Shown: positions 28,146 to 37,222 of the stretch, piece after piece | Layout: the number at the start of each line of letters is the position of its first letter | How positions within the stretch are numbered: the first letter of the stretch is position 1 | Translations under genes and position numbers: made by a program | Assembly: GCF_014192115.1 (NCBI RefSeq) | Contig: NZ_JACHXL010000003.1 | Coordinates: forward strand, 310,001 to 374,000 | Direction of reading: 5' to 3' | DNA: 64,000 nucleotides | Origin: Psychrobacter luti | GTDB taxonomy: Bacteria > Pseudomonadota > Gammaproteobacteria > Pseudomonadales > Moraxellaceae | Notes under the pieces: model-generated | Told to the model about the DNA's origin: nothing | What the model saw: only the letters and a program-made list of their open reading frames with translations | The model's database searches: none

Positions 28146-28476
28146 ATATTCTTCCTCGTTCACCAGACTTGTAAAGTCAAGTTAGTGGTTCATGTTTAGA
28201 TAAATGGTGCTGCTAAATGAAATTGCAAGGCTATATGACCAACCGCAAGGAGAATATTGCGCCTTTATTTGCATTGTCGCTGATATCCGCTAGGTTTTGC
28301 GCGTGGGCTTTATGGCTAAAATCAGGTAAAATGACGCGCGTCTTAACCGCTCCGTTCAAATAGCAACTATATGGATTAAAGTGTGAGTTAAAACGCTAGG
28401 GCGAAATAAATAGGTCGGCAATATGACAATAGCGTGTCAATAGCGGGCCAAAAAACATAGGGTAAGGGGCGAGAAT
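28146..28476. other. Gene-free 331-base divergent region
   Basis: Between lon (minus) and an antiporter gene (plus). It holds the candidate sigma-32 promoter for lon at 28201-28229. Nothing else stands out. Confidence 0.5.
28201..28229 (-). promoter_or_regulatory. Candidate heat-shock (sigma-32) promoter of lon
   Basis: On the minus strand CTTGCA (28224-28229) and CACCATTTA (28201-28209) are 14 bases apart. The sigma-32 consensus is CTTGAA and CCCCATTTA with 13-17 bases between, so each element misses one base. Lon is a classical heat-shock gene. Inferred from sequence only. Confidence 0.5.
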
Positions 28477-29838
28477 ATGACCATCAATGCGGTGCTACTA
28501 GCGGTAGTCATCATGCTAGGGCTGTCTTTGGCGCGGGTACACGTGGTACTCAGTTTATTAATCGGGGCGCTGGCAGGTGGGTTGATTGCTGGTCTTGGCA
28601 TGACTGATACCTTAAATGCTTTTCAAGAAGGTATCCGTAATGGCGCGCAAATCGCGCTGTCTTATGCCTTATTGGGTGCTTTTGCGGTAGCGATTGCGCA
28701 TTCGGGCTTGCCGCAGTCTTTGGCAGGAGCGGTCATCAAGCGCATTGATGCCGGTGGCACTAGTGGCATGATTAAATACATGCTGTTTGCCGGTCTGGTT
28801 ACCATGAGCTGCTTTAGCCAAAACTTAATCCCGATTCATATCGCCTTTATTCCGCTGCTTGTACCGCCTTTATTGCTTGCCTTTAACCGCATGCAAATCG
28901 ATAGACGCCTAATTGCCTGTCTGATTACTTTTGGTCTTGTGACCACTTATATGTTTATTCCTTATGGCTTTGGCGATATTTATCTCAATCAAATCATGCT
29001 TAAAAACGTCGGTGAAGCGGGTATTGATGTATCGAATATTTCGGTCACCAAAGCCATGGCGATTCCAGCACTTGGCATGCTCGTTGGTTTGCTAGTGGCA
29101 GTATTTATCAGCTATCGTAAGCCGCGTCAGTATCAGCAGCTAGCAATCGATAAACAAGCGCGCGATGCGGTAGTAGAAAATGATTCTTTAAGCAAAACCG
29201 CCGCCGATGCACAAACGCAAAGCAAGATGAAAACCATCGTCGCACTGATTGCTATTGTCACCGCCTTTGTTGTACAGCTCTATACCGACTCACTATTACT
29301 CGGTTCAATGTTTGGTTTTGGTGTCTTTATGGCAACGGGCGTGGTCAAATGGCGTGATGCCGATACGGTCTTTAATGACGGTATTAAATTGATGGCGATG
29401 ATTGGCTTTATTATGATTACCGCGCAAGGTTTTGCCGAAGTCATGAAAGCAACCGAACAAATTCAACCATTGGTTGATGGTGCTGCGTCTTTATTTGCAG
29501 GTAATAAAGCGATGGCCGCATTTATTATGCTATTAATAGGTTTAATCGTAACAATGGGTATTGGTTCGTCATTTTCGACCATTCCTATTTTGGCGGCAAT
29601 TTATGTGCCGCTATGTATCTCTTTAGGTTTTTCGCCTTTGGCAACCGTTGCAATTATCGGTACAGCTGGCGCGCTTGGTGATGCCGGTTCGCCAGCGTCA
29701 GATTCAACGCTTGGACCAACCTCTGGTCTAAACGTCGATGGGCAGCATGACCATATCAAAGACAGTGTGGTGCCGACCTTTATCCATTACAATATTCCGT
29801 TATTGGTGTTTGGTTGGATTGCGGCGATGGTGCTTTAA
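28477..29838 (+). CDS. YuiF-type Na+/H+ antiporter family protein
   Basis: A 453-residue inner-membrane transporter of about 11-12 helices in the ion-transporter superfamily that includes NhaC-like proteins and B. subtilis YuiF. Features are the two-fold repeat with GLVTMSCFSQNLIPIHIAFI in the first half and GIGSSFSTIPILAAIYVPL plus GALGDAGSPASDSTLGPTSG in the second. AAGGGGCGAG precedes the start. YuiF relatives are named as antiporters or amino-acid permeases, so the substrate is uncertain. It is a single-gene unit closed by a terminator. Confidence 0.82.
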   Translation: MTINAVLLAVVIMLGLSLARVHVVLSLLIGALAGGLIAGLGMTDTLNAFQEGIRNGAQIALSYALLGAFAVAIAHSGLPQSLAGAVIKRIDAGGTSGMIKYMLFAGLVTMSCFSQNLIPIHIAFIPLLVPPLLLAFNRMQIDRRLIACLITFGLVTTYMFIPYGFGDIYLNQIMLKNVGEAGIDVSNISVTKAMAIPALGMLVGLLVAVFISYRKPRQYQQLAIDKQARDAVVENDSLSKTAADAQTQSKMKTIVALIAIVTAFVVQLYTDSLLLGSMFGFGVFMATGVVKWRDADTVFNDGIKLMAMIGFIMITAQGFAEVMKATEQIQPLVDGAASLFAGNKAMAAFIMLLIGLIVTMGIGSSFSTIPILAAIYVPLCISLGFSPLATVAIIGTAGALGDAGSPASDSTLGPTSGLNVDGQHDHIKDSVVPTFIHYNIPLLVFGWIAAMVL

Positions 29839-29868
29839 GTAATAATCCAAACTCTGATAATAGACATG

Positions 29869-29904
29869 AAAAAGGCGAGTGATTTTATAATCATTCGCCT
29901 TTTT
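29869..29904 (+). terminator. Terminator after the antiporter gene
   Basis: AAAAAGGCGA and TCGCCTTTTT arms around a partly paired loop, T-run on the plus strand. It may also serve the convergent minus-strand operon ending at 29943. Confidence 0.85.
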
Positions 29905-29942
29905 GGTTTTTTGTCATAGAGTCATGTATGCCTTTCTCAATA

Positions 29943-30176
29943 CTATTCATCAAAATCGGTAATCTCAAGATTCAAGCCATTCAAAAACTCATCACTCTGC
30001 GCCATCAGCTCATTTAAGCGGCGTTCATTGATAACTCTTGCCAGCTCATCAGCGCTAAAAGTCTGCTCTTGACTATAATATAGCAGCTCATAATCCGCTT
30101 TTTCTAACTCTTGCAAATGTTGTTCGACATTCTCTGCACTAGAGTTAGTATCTAGAGATTTCTTATTATCATTCAT
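29943..30176 (-). CDS. Small acidic conserved hypothetical protein
   Basis: A 77-residue, Glu/Asp/Leu-rich, probably helical protein (HLQELEKADYELLYYSQEQ, LARVINERRLNELMAQSDEF). The start at 30176 overlaps the stop of the preceding gene in an ATGA arrangement, so translation is likely coupled to the 5-formyl-THF cyclo-ligase. An upstream in-frame start would extend it by 18 residues into that gene. I do not recognise the family. Confidence 0.6.
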   Translation of the reverse strand: MNDNKKSLDTNSSAENVEQHLQELEKADYELLYYSQEQTFSADELARVINERRLNELMAQSDEFLNGLNLEITDFDE

Positions 30177-30895
30177 CGAAACCACCTCAACCCACTTGGT
30201 GTAATCAAACCATCTAATGGCACATCCCATAGTTGACGTTCTAATTGCTCAAGGACTTGAAAGTCGTAACACCAACCGATCTTCAGCGGTTTTTTAGAGC
30301 CAGACTGATGGCTTTTACCAAGGGTCGTATCATAAAAGCCACCACCCATGCCCATGCGGTTGCCTTTTTTATCGACCGCGACCAATGGACAGATAATCAC
30401 ATCTAACTCGCGCGCCCAAAGCAGTCGGCGATGATGGTTTTGTTTCATACCTAAGCTATGAATGCGCGTCGGTATATTAAGTAGTTTCGACTGATAAATA
30501 GGCACAAAGCGCAGCCGTTTATCATCGTTGCCATTTCTAGTACGTCCGAGCGAACCAACCACAGGCAGATAAGGTAAATAGCCTAAGCGTTGACACCAGT
30601 CCAACAGTAGCTGAGTGGGCAGCTCGCCAAAGCCATCATAATATAAGCCGATACGGGCGAGCGGTGGTAAGCGCTGTTGCAATTTAACCAAATGCAAACT
30701 TGCCATACGTGCGTATTGTCTGCGCTCGCCATCCGTGAGCTTACGGCGCTGACGGGTAAATTGCCGTCTGGGTGGATTGGCCAAGCTATCAGCGACTTTA
30801 ACCTCTTTTTTAGAGTGAGCGTCATGAGTAGATAACTCAGGTAATGAGTCAGATAACGAAGTAGCAGATTGTTGTTGGCTGGTGCTTTTAGACAT
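30173..30895 (-). CDS. 5-Formyltetrahydrofolate cyclo-ligase
   Basis: A 240-residue member of the YgfA/MTHFS family, which converts 5-formyl-THF to 5,10-methenyl-THF with ATP. The diagnostic C-terminal motif is GNRMGMGGGFYDTTL; also seen are the basic N-terminal RQFTRQRRKLTDGER and RIGLYYDGFGELPTQLLLDW. About 40 residues of Ser/Lys-rich lead precede the domain. The gene overlaps the next small gene by four bases. In many proteobacteria 6S RNA lies before this gene; I see no clear 6S structure here. Confidence 0.9.
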   Translation of the reverse strand: MSKSTSQQQSATSLSDSLPELSTHDAHSKKEVKVADSLANPPRRQFTRQRRKLTDGERRQYARMASLHLVKLQQRLPPLARIGLYYDGFGELPTQLLLDWCQRLGYLPYLPVVGSLGRTRNGNDDKRLRFVPIYQSKLLNIPTRIHSLGMKQNHHRRLLWARELDVIICPLVAVDKKGNRMGMGGGFYDTTLGKSHQSGSKKPLKIGWCYDFQVLEQLERQLWDVPLDGLITPSGLRWFR

Positions 30896-31035
30896 CAGTT
30901 AGCCTCACGGACTTGGAGAAATTTATGATAAGTCATGCTATCATAACGGCACTTTAAAACGTATTTTCCTTTATGTGCAGCGTGTGTTGCACTTTTTCGA
31001 AGCAGCTATACAACAAACCATCAAAGAGGGTAGTT

Positions 31036-32439
31036 ATGTCGACACAGAATCAGGCAACTCGTACCGAAAAAGATACCATGGGCAACGTGGAAGTCCCAGC
31101 TGATGCTTATTGGGGTGCGCAAACTCAGCGTAGCCGTGAAAACTTTAAAATCGGTGGCGAGACTTTGCCACGTCCGATGATTGAAGCAATGGCATTAGTA
31201 AAAAAAGCCGCTGCGATTACCAATGCAAGCCTTGAGCGTATCGAAGGCGATAAGCGCGATTTAATCGTGCAAGCTGCTGACGAAGTCATCAACGGCGGTC
31301 TAACCGATCAGTTCCCATTGGTTGTATGGCAGACTGGTTCTGGTACGCAGTCAAACATGAACATGAACGAAGTATTGGCCAACCGTGCTAATGAGATTGC
31401 TGGTAATGAGCGCGGTAGCTATACGCCGATTCATCCAAATGACCATGTCAACCATGCACAATCTACCAACGACAGCTTCCCAACCGCGATTCGTGTTGCT
31501 GCTGCTCGTGAAATCAATAGCTTATTGATTCCAGCGGTAAAAGCGCTACGTGATACGCTAGCTGCTAAAGCCAAAGAATTCGATAGCATTGTTAAAATTG
31601 GTCGTACGCATTTGCAAGACGCGACTCCTTTGACTTTAGGTCAAGAGTTTAGCGGCTATGTGAGCCAGCTTGATCATTCATTGGTGCGTATCGATAATGC
31701 GTTACAAGGTCTATATGAATTGCCATTAGGCGGTACCGCAGTTGGTACTGGTCTAAATGCGCATCCTGACTATGCAGTAACTGCTGCTGAGCAATTAGCG
31801 ACATTGACTGGCTTGCCGTTTGTGACCTCACCGAACAAGTTTGAAGCACTAGCGGCTCGTGATGCCGAAGTGTTTGCTTCAGGCGCATTAAAAACGCTAG
31901 CCGGTAGCTTGAATAAAATCGCTAATGATGTACGTTGGTTGGCATCAGGTCCTCGTTGTGGTCTAGGCGAATTGACGATTCCTGAAAATGAGCCAGGCTC
32001 TTCTATCATGCCGGGTAAAGTTAACCCAACTCAGTCAGAAGCGATGACCATGGTTGTTGCGCAAGTCATGGGTAATGATGTGACTATCAGCATGGCTGGC
32101 GCATCAGGTAACTTTGAGCTCAACGTCTATAAGCCAGTAATTGCCTTTAACCTATTGCAATCTATCAAGCTACTTGGTGATGCGTGCAATAGCTTTAACG
32201 AAAACTGTGCCGTTGGTATTGAGCCAGTAAAAGACAAAATCGATGACTTCTTGCATAACTCATTAATGCTAGTGACCGCATTGAACCGTCATGTTGGTTA
32301 TGAAAACGCAGCAAAAATCGCTAAGACTGCTTATAAAGAAAACAAAACGTTGAAGCAAGTTGCAGTTGAGCTAGAGCTATTAACTGAAGCTCAGTTTGAT
32401 GAGTGGGTTATTCCTGCTGATATGGTAAACCCTAAGTAA
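31036..32439 (+). CDS. fumC: Class II fumarate hydratase
   Basis: The iron-independent fumarase of the TCA cycle, about 467 residues. ATG 31036 is chosen with GAGGG upstream; an earlier ATG at 30973 would add a Cys-rich segment unlike the family. Superfamily signature is [13 protein letters not shown]; other markers are [40 protein letters not shown] and [20 protein letters not shown]. It faces away from the cyclo-ligase and has its own terminator. Confidence 0.96.
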   Translation: MSTQNQATRTEKDTMGNVEVPADAYWGAQTQRSRENFKIGGETLPRPMIEAMALVKKAAAITNASLERIEGDKRDLIVQAADEVINGGLTDQFPLVVWQTGSGTQSNMNMNEVLANRANEIAGNERGSYTPIHPNDHVNHAQSTNDSFPTAIRVAAAREINSLLIPAVKALRDTLAAKAKEFDSIVKIGRTHLQDATPLTLGQEFSGYVSQLDHSLVRIDNALQGLYELPLGGTAVGTGLNAHPDYAVTAAEQLATLTGLPFVTSPNKFEALAARDAEVFASGALKTLAGSLNKIANDVRWLASGPRCGLGELTIPENEPGSSIMPGKVNPTQSEAMTMVVAQVMGNDVTISMAGASGNFELNVYKPVIAFNLLQSIKLLGDACNSFNENCAVGIEPVKDKIDDFLHNSLMLVTALNRHVGYENAAKIAKTAYKENKTLKQVAVELELLTEAQFDEWVIPADMVNPK

Positions 32440-32465
32440 GCTATCTAATAGTTTCTTAGAATAGT

Positions 32466-32512
32466 AAAAAGACCTTGTCATCCTTTATAAATGGATGTGG
32501 CAAGGTCTTTTT
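32466..32512 (+). terminator. Terminator after fumC
   Basis: AAAAAGACCTTG and CAAGGTCTTTTT arms with an inner ATCC/GGAT pairing, followed by T-rich sequence. The same GACCTTGTCA word recurs in the terminator at 33282. Confidence 0.9.
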
Positions 32513-32818
32513 GATTTAACAATACTATTTTTATTTAGAGTCAGGGCTAACCACTTAACCATTACATAAGAACACTTTGATAAAGCAGCAACATTCTATT
32601 GATATTTTAATGCCAATCTATTACAATATTTGTTATGTTATAACATAACTATACAATAATAAAACTTTAAACTAACAGCGAGTAAATAACTATGGTTTTA
32701 TTATATCCCTACATTCCAAGTGCTCAGATTAAAAGTATTTAAAAATAGCATTTGGTTATTTGGGTGGAGATTCTTTCATCTATCATATTGTTGTAATTTC
32801 CTAAGTAAGGTGCTTTTT
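32513..32818. other. Gene-free 306-base region
   Basis: AT-rich leader between the fumC terminator and the ACP-like gene. An upstream in-frame extension from 32720 exists, but it lacks a ribosome site and is not a signal peptide. TTATGTTATAACATAAC near 32633 is a symmetric AT-rich stretch. No gene is supported. Confidence 0.4.
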
Positions 32819-33250
32819 ATGAAAAAATTAACGACTGTATTATCGTCATCGGCTATCTTAGCGGCCACATTAGCTTCAGGTTCAGCACTGGCTTATTCAG
32901 AACAAGTTATGGATGCTGCAACCAGCCATGATACTGCAGTTAAAGTTAGACAAGTGAACTACAGCTGCCAAAATAATAACAAGGTAAGCGTGACTTATGG
33001 CTTCAATAAGCAGAACTTGCCCACTTATGCTAGTGCTAACTTAAACGGTAAAGATAGATTTTTGCCTATTAACTTAGGGCGTTCGGACGATGTTGATACC
33101 GTGTTTGGCGATGAAGATAATTACAGTATTATGAGTAGTGCGCTAAGTCTGGGTAACTACCATAAATCTAGCGTTAATATTCAAGATGCCAGCAGCAAAA
33201 TCGTTTATAAAGGTTGTGATGTTAAATCTATCAAAAAGCTTAAAGGCTAA
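32819..33250 (+). CDS. Secreted ACP/MliC-like protein (adhesin complex protein homologue)
   Basis: A 143-residue exported protein with a clear signal peptide (MKKLTTVLSSSAILAATLAS then GSALA). The mature part has two Cys (NYSCQNNNKVSVTYGFNKQ and VYKGCD) and the run YGFNKQNLPTYASANLNGKD. This closely follows neisserial adhesin complex protein (VTYGFNKQGLTTYASA), an MliC-fold surface protein reported to inhibit C-type lysozyme. The start is ATG 32819 with AAGG upstream. Role here is inferred: lysozyme inhibition or surface adhesion. Confidence 0.8.
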   Translation: MKKLTTVLSSSAILAATLASGSALAYSEQVMDAATSHDTAVKVRQVNYSCQNNNKVSVTYGFNKQNLPTYASANLNGKDRFLPINLGRSDDVDTVFGDEDNYSIMSSALSLGNYHKSSVNIQDASSKIVYKGCDVKSIKKLKG

Positions 33251-33281
33251 TTTTTAGCAGGCTGATAAATTTAGAGAATGT

Positions 33282-33318
33282 AAAAGACCTTGTCACGTAA
33301 TGTGACAAGGTCTTTTTT
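33282..33318. terminator. Terminator between ACP-like gene and mipA-like gene
   Basis: AAAAGACCTTGTCAC and GTGACAAGGTCTTTT form a perfect 15-bp stem around five bases, usable from both sides by the convergent genes. Confidence 0.95.
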
Positions 33319-33338
33319 ATCTTATATATTGCGCTCAA

Positions 33339-34151
33339 TTAGAACTTATAAAGCAACCCAAGCGTCGTCGTTGCATCTGTACGCGAGTCAACCATCGGGC
33401 TATCGTATTGCTCATTTGGTAGATAGCTCAAACTCTGATTGGCAAATCCTGCCCAGCGCTCATTAAAGTCATAGTTGGCGCTGATATTGATATACGGATT
33501 CAAGCTCGAGTTAGAAGTATAAGCCGCAACGCCTGTCTTCGTTGATTCCTCAGCACTGACACCATAGTAGTATTCATTATAGTCGGCATCATGATACTCA
33601 AAGCCAATGCTTGGATAGACCGTCAGCTTGTCTTTAGTGATTTTGGCAAGATAGGTCAAGCGCGCCGTATTGCCACCACTATTATCTAAAACGTCAGTCG
33701 CGACTTGCAGGCGGAAACCGCCAACAGGCGTACGACGCAGATACGATAGACCGGCAGCGGCTGATGCTTTACGCTTATCCAGACCTTGCAGCGCGCCAGT
33801 CGCATCGTCAGGGTCGAACTCACTGCCATCTAGCTGCGCGTAAGCGGCCAGCTGATTGGTGCCATCATTGATGATATAAGCGCCAGCCTGCGCACCGCGT
33901 GCATAGATTCTGTTGTTATCATAAAACACACCCGGCAATACTTTTATCTCAGTACTATCTTCCAAGTCATAGGCCGATTTTACTGCCATGACGTTGACGC
34001 CGACGCTTAAAATTGCATCTTTGTCAGTCGGTAAGTTGTTCTTAAATAGTGCGGCATTAGAGATGCTGGCGACACTAAATAGGGCAGTAGCGGTCAATGC
34101 GCTAAGGACAGTGCGCGTCAATGGTTGCGATAGCGCTGATGATTTAAACAT
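33339..34151 (-). CDS. MipA/OmpV-family outer-membrane protein
   Basis: A 270-residue beta-barrel protein. The signal peptide ends near SISNA-A. The mature start (DAILSVGVNVMAVKSAYDLE) and KVLPGVFYDNNRIYARGAQAG match the MipA/OmpV pattern, with TYLAKITKDKLTVYPSIGFEYHDADYNEYYYG-type strands and a C-terminal GLLYKF. Family members scaffold murein enzymes (MipA) or act as osmotically regulated surface proteins. GAGAG lies before the start. Confidence 0.85.
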   Translation of the reverse strand: MFKSSALSQPLTRTVLSALTATALFSVASISNAALFKNNLPTDKDAILSVGVNVMAVKSAYDLEDSTEIKVLPGVFYDNNRIYARGAQAGAYIINDGTNQLAAYAQLDGSEFDPDDATGALQGLDKRKASAAAGLSYLRRTPVGGFRLQVATDVLDNSGGNTARLTYLAKITKDKLTVYPSIGFEYHDADYNEYYYGVSAEESTKTGVAAYTSNSSLNPYINISANYDFNERWAGFANQSLSYLPNEQYDSPMVDSRTDATTTLGLLYKF

Positions 34152-34227
34152 GATTTGCTCTCATAGGTGGGTGGGATAAATGGTAAAAACAGAGTCGATG
34201 AATAGAATAATAAATAAGTCTGGTGTT

Positions 34228-35235
34228 TTACTCAATGGCTGCTAGCACCAGTAATATTTGCTGATGAATATCTTGCCACCACCATATAAAGCCAATACTG
34301 ATCAGCAGCATGACCAGCCACGGTAACACTTGCCAAATAAGCGTCGATTTGGTCGCTGTTTGTTGTTCATCAAGTTTACTGTGATTAAGGCTTGCGTGAT
34401 TGGCATGACTATTTACAGGTAAGTTTACAGCAGAGTCATGATTAAAACTGCTGTTATTATCAAAATTGCCATCATTGTCAAAGCGAGGATTGTCATTCTC
34501 GAAGCGAGAAGTGTCGGCAGAAAAGTCAGTATCGCGGTTTACTGGAGAGTTGATATACGTCGTTTGATAAATATCTCCATCTCGGCTAGGTACAATCTGT
34601 AGCGTAGCAGCCAGCCGCTGACGGTAAGCAAGCGCAAACGCCAATGCAATCACCAATCCCGTTACTGCGCCGCCAATATGACCGGCATTATCAATCCCTG
34701 GTACCGCAAAGCCATACACCAAGTTGATGCCCATAATAATGATCAGGCTTTTAAGATTCAGCACCATGCCATTGACTGATATTTTAAACAGCGCAGCTAT
34801 CAATAGCGCAGCACCGATACCCATGATGCCGCCAGACGCGCCAGCCGATATACCCGGTTGTCCAGTGCCATCTAAGATACCTTGCCACGTAATATGGTTG
34901 TTCAGTAGGTTGCCACCGATAGCTGCAAGTAAAAATAAAGCCAAAAACTTCGCTGAGCCAAACATCGGCTCGGCGATTTGCCCAAAGAAATACATGGCAA
35001 AACCATTAAACAATAAATGCATCAGACCGATATGCAAAAAGGCACTACTTGCCAAGCGCCATGGTTCACTGTCCATGGTATAAGGCAAGGCATTGGCGCC
35101 CCATTTCAGCAATTCTTCAGTCGATGGATTATTGGCATCGACGCCGCTCAGCACCTGTATGATAAATAGCCCAATAAAGCTGATTAATAACAAAGTGGTG
35201 ACGGGCGCGGTTTTTAATAATTGTTGAATGGTCAT
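34228..35235 (-). CDS. Rhomboid-family intramembrane serine protease
   Basis: A 335-residue membrane protease. The six-helix core has HIGLMHLLFNGFAMYFFGQ, the catalytic Ser in GASGGIMGIGAALL and the catalytic His in GHIGGAVTGLVIA. After the core is a low-complexity Asn/Asp/Ser/His-rich linker of about 80 residues, then an extra C-terminal hydrophobic helix (WQVLPWLVMLLISIGFIWWW). The seventh helix on the C-side is seen in some rhomboids. The substrate is not evident from the context. Confidence 0.9.
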   Translation of the reverse strand: MTIQQLLKTAPVTTLLLISFIGLFIIQVLSGVDANNPSTEELLKWGANALPYTMDSEPWRLASSAFLHIGLMHLLFNGFAMYFFGQIAEPMFGSAKFLALFLLAAIGGNLLNNHITWQGILDGTGQPGISAGASGGIMGIGAALLIAALFKISVNGMVLNLKSLIIIMGINLVYGFAVPGIDNAGHIGGAVTGLVIALAFALAYRQRLAATLQIVPSRDGDIYQTTYINSPVNRDTDFSADTSRFENDNPRFDNDGNFDNNSSFNHDSAVNLPVNSHANHASLNHSKLDEQQTATKSTLIWQVLPWLVMLLISIGFIWWWQDIHQQILLVLAAIE

Positions 35236-35351
35236 AAAATCTAATTATCAATAAAAATTATCAGTACAGTATAAAGGCTTGGGTTAGGGCGTGTCACCCA
35301 TAAGTGGGTTATGAATATTTAATAAAGGCTACCTTTTTAATAAGAACCAGT

Positions 35352-36539
35352 TTAATAAGAATTAACTTTAAGATTCTCATAAGTGCCTTTGACCAAAATA
35401 TCATTCGTCACTTGATTGATATCGGTATGACCACAAAACGCCATACTGATATCACACTCGTTATAAATAAGCTCTAGCGCACGGCGCACGCCGTCTTCAC
35501 CGTAAGCACCAAGCCCATATAAAAACGCGCGACCAATCATCGTACCAGTAGCGCCTACAGCGAGTGCTTTGAGCACATCTTGACCGGAGCGAATACCACT
35601 ATCAAGCCAAATCTCAATATTGCTATTTTCCGCTCGTACCGCTTGCACGATATCAGCGAGCGCGGCAATAGAGGACAGCGCCCCATCAAGCTGACGGCCG
35701 CCATGGTTTGAGACGACTAGCGCATCGGCACCGCTACGGGCCGCCATGATGGCATCTTCAGGTTCCATTATGCCTTTTATAATAAGCTTACCGCCCCACA
35801 TATCTTTAATACGTGCGACATCGTCCCAGCTCAGCGCAGGGTCAAACTGTTCAGCCGTCCATGCTGATAGCGATGATATATCTTCAACGTTTTTGGCGTG
35901 GCCGACGATATTGCCAAAGCTATGCCGTTTGGTGCCGAGCATATTCATGCACCATTGCGGCTTGGTCATGAGATTCAATATGTTGCCAAGGGTAGGTTTT
36001 GGCGGCGCTGATAGACCGTTTTTGATATCTTTATGGCGCTGTCCGAGGACTTGTAAATCCGCGGTTAAGATAAGCGCAGAACAATTGGCAGCCTTAGCAC
36101 GGCGAATCAAGTTTGCCATGAATTCTTGGTCGCGCATCACATACAGCTGAAACCAAAATGGCGCACTGGTGTTTTCTGCCACATCTTCGATAGAGCAGAT
36201 ACTCATGGTCGAAAGCGAGAAGGGCACGCCAAACTTTTCCGCTGCCCGTGCGGCGTGAATCTCACCATCCGCCCACATCATGCCAGTAAAGCCAGTAGGC
36301 GCGATAGCAACGGGCATTTTGACTTTTGAGCCCAGCATGTCAGTGGTAAGCGAGCGCCCTTCCATATTGACCAATACCCGCTGGCGCAATTTAATACGGT
36401 CAAAGTCAGTTTCATTATTGCGATAAGTGGTCTCAGTCCATGAGCCTGAATCGACATAATCATAAAACATGCGCGGTACTTTACGCTCGGCAACCCGGCG
36501 CAAATCTTCGATTTCCGTTATTTTCTTTAAATCTTTCAT
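35352..36539 (-). CDS. lldD: FMN-dependent L-lactate dehydrogenase (quinone)
   Basis: A 395-residue alpha-hydroxy-acid dehydrogenase that oxidises L-lactate to pyruvate at the inner membrane. Markers: ALPHA-hydroxyacid start (YDYVDSGSWTETTYRNNETD), FMN-binding PVAIAPTGFTGMMWADGE, the catalytic His in VSNHGGRQLDGALSS, and LDSGIRSGQDVLKALAVGA. GAGAAA precedes the start. A related alpha-hydroxyacid oxidase specificity is possible, but the sequence fits LldD. No LldP or LldR neighbour is present. Confidence 0.9.
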   Translation of the reverse strand: MKDLKKITEIEDLRRVAERKVPRMFYDYVDSGSWTETTYRNNETDFDRIKLRQRVLVNMEGRSLTTDMLGSKVKMPVAIAPTGFTGMMWADGEIHAARAAEKFGVPFSLSTMSICSIEDVAENTSAPFWFQLYVMRDQEFMANLIRRAKAANCSALILTADLQVLGQRHKDIKNGLSAPPKPTLGNILNLMTKPQWCMNMLGTKRHSFGNIVGHAKNVEDISSLSAWTAEQFDPALSWDDVARIKDMWGGKLIIKGIMEPEDAIMAARSGADALVVSNHGGRQLDGALSSIAALADIVQAVRAENSNIEIWLDSGIRSGQDVLKALAVGATGTMIGRAFLYGLGAYGEDGVRRALELIYNECDISMAFCGHTDINQVTNDILVKGTYENLKVNSY

Positions 36540-36619
36540 AGGTTTCTCATTATTATGATTATTTTATAATGGCGTTCTTATATTGGCTGTTTTATAAAGA
36601 CTGCTTTATAAAATTCGTT

Positions 36620-36949
36620 TTATGACGCTACTAATAGTTGCTGCAAATCTAGCACTGAAAACGGATAATTCAAGCGTTTTGATGGCGTTAATATCACAGG
36701 AATCGTGGTGGCAAATTCCATCATGAGTGATTCATCAAAATCGGCAATATCAACATTCTGATAGCTTATGGGCTGCACTGTTTGAAACTGGCTTAGCAAC
36801 TGTTCCGCGATGTCACAAAGATGGCAGCCAGATGTGCCGAGTAGCCACCATTTATCCTGATTTTCAGCGGTACCAAGGTTGGGATTGGCGGCAATCATAC
36901 GTGCTCGTAGCATTGGTACGATGCTATTATTATAATCATCATTATCCAT
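36620..36949 (-). CDS. Glutaredoxin-like protein
   Basis: A thioredoxin-fold protein of about 109 residues with a redox CxxC in LLGTSGCHLCDIAEQLL and the cis-Pro segment TTIPVILTP. It belongs to the DUF836/glutaredoxin-like group, which reduces disulfides or serves unknown thiol chemistry. I take ATG 36949 with AAGAGCG upstream; an in-frame TTG at 36994 would add 15 residues. It lies downstream of a divergent gap from mtgA. Confidence 0.8.
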   Translation of the reverse strand: MDNDDYNNSIVPMLRARMIAANPNLGTAENQDKWWLLGTSGCHLCDIAEQLLSQFQTVQPISYQNVDIADFDESLMMEFATTIPVILTPSKRLNYPFSVLDLQQLLVAS

Positions 36950-37222
36950 ATTCACGCTCTTGTTCTTATGTCCGTTTATCACATTTGTCGCCAAGTGCTT
37001 ATCTTAAGTCTTTTAAGAAAAAGTATTCATATCACTTGGTATTATTTACATGATAAAGAAATGGGGTAAATAATGACAGCGATTGTGAGATTAGGTAAGA
37101 TGACCTGCTATTTATCATTGCGCATTATTAGCATCTTATTGATAGCTTGCCGTTTATAGCGCGCCATTTATAGACAGCCGCTTTTTATATGACTATTTTT
37201 TAACCACTCGGATATCGCACGC

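Noticed and set aside
28477..29838. Reading the YuiF-type antiporter as a histidine or other amino-acid permease
   Set aside because: Relatives carry both names, but the sequence alone does not show the substrate. The broader family name is kept.
35746..36150. 134-codon plus-strand ORF
   Set aside because: Opposite lldD, whose motifs are complete on the minus strand.
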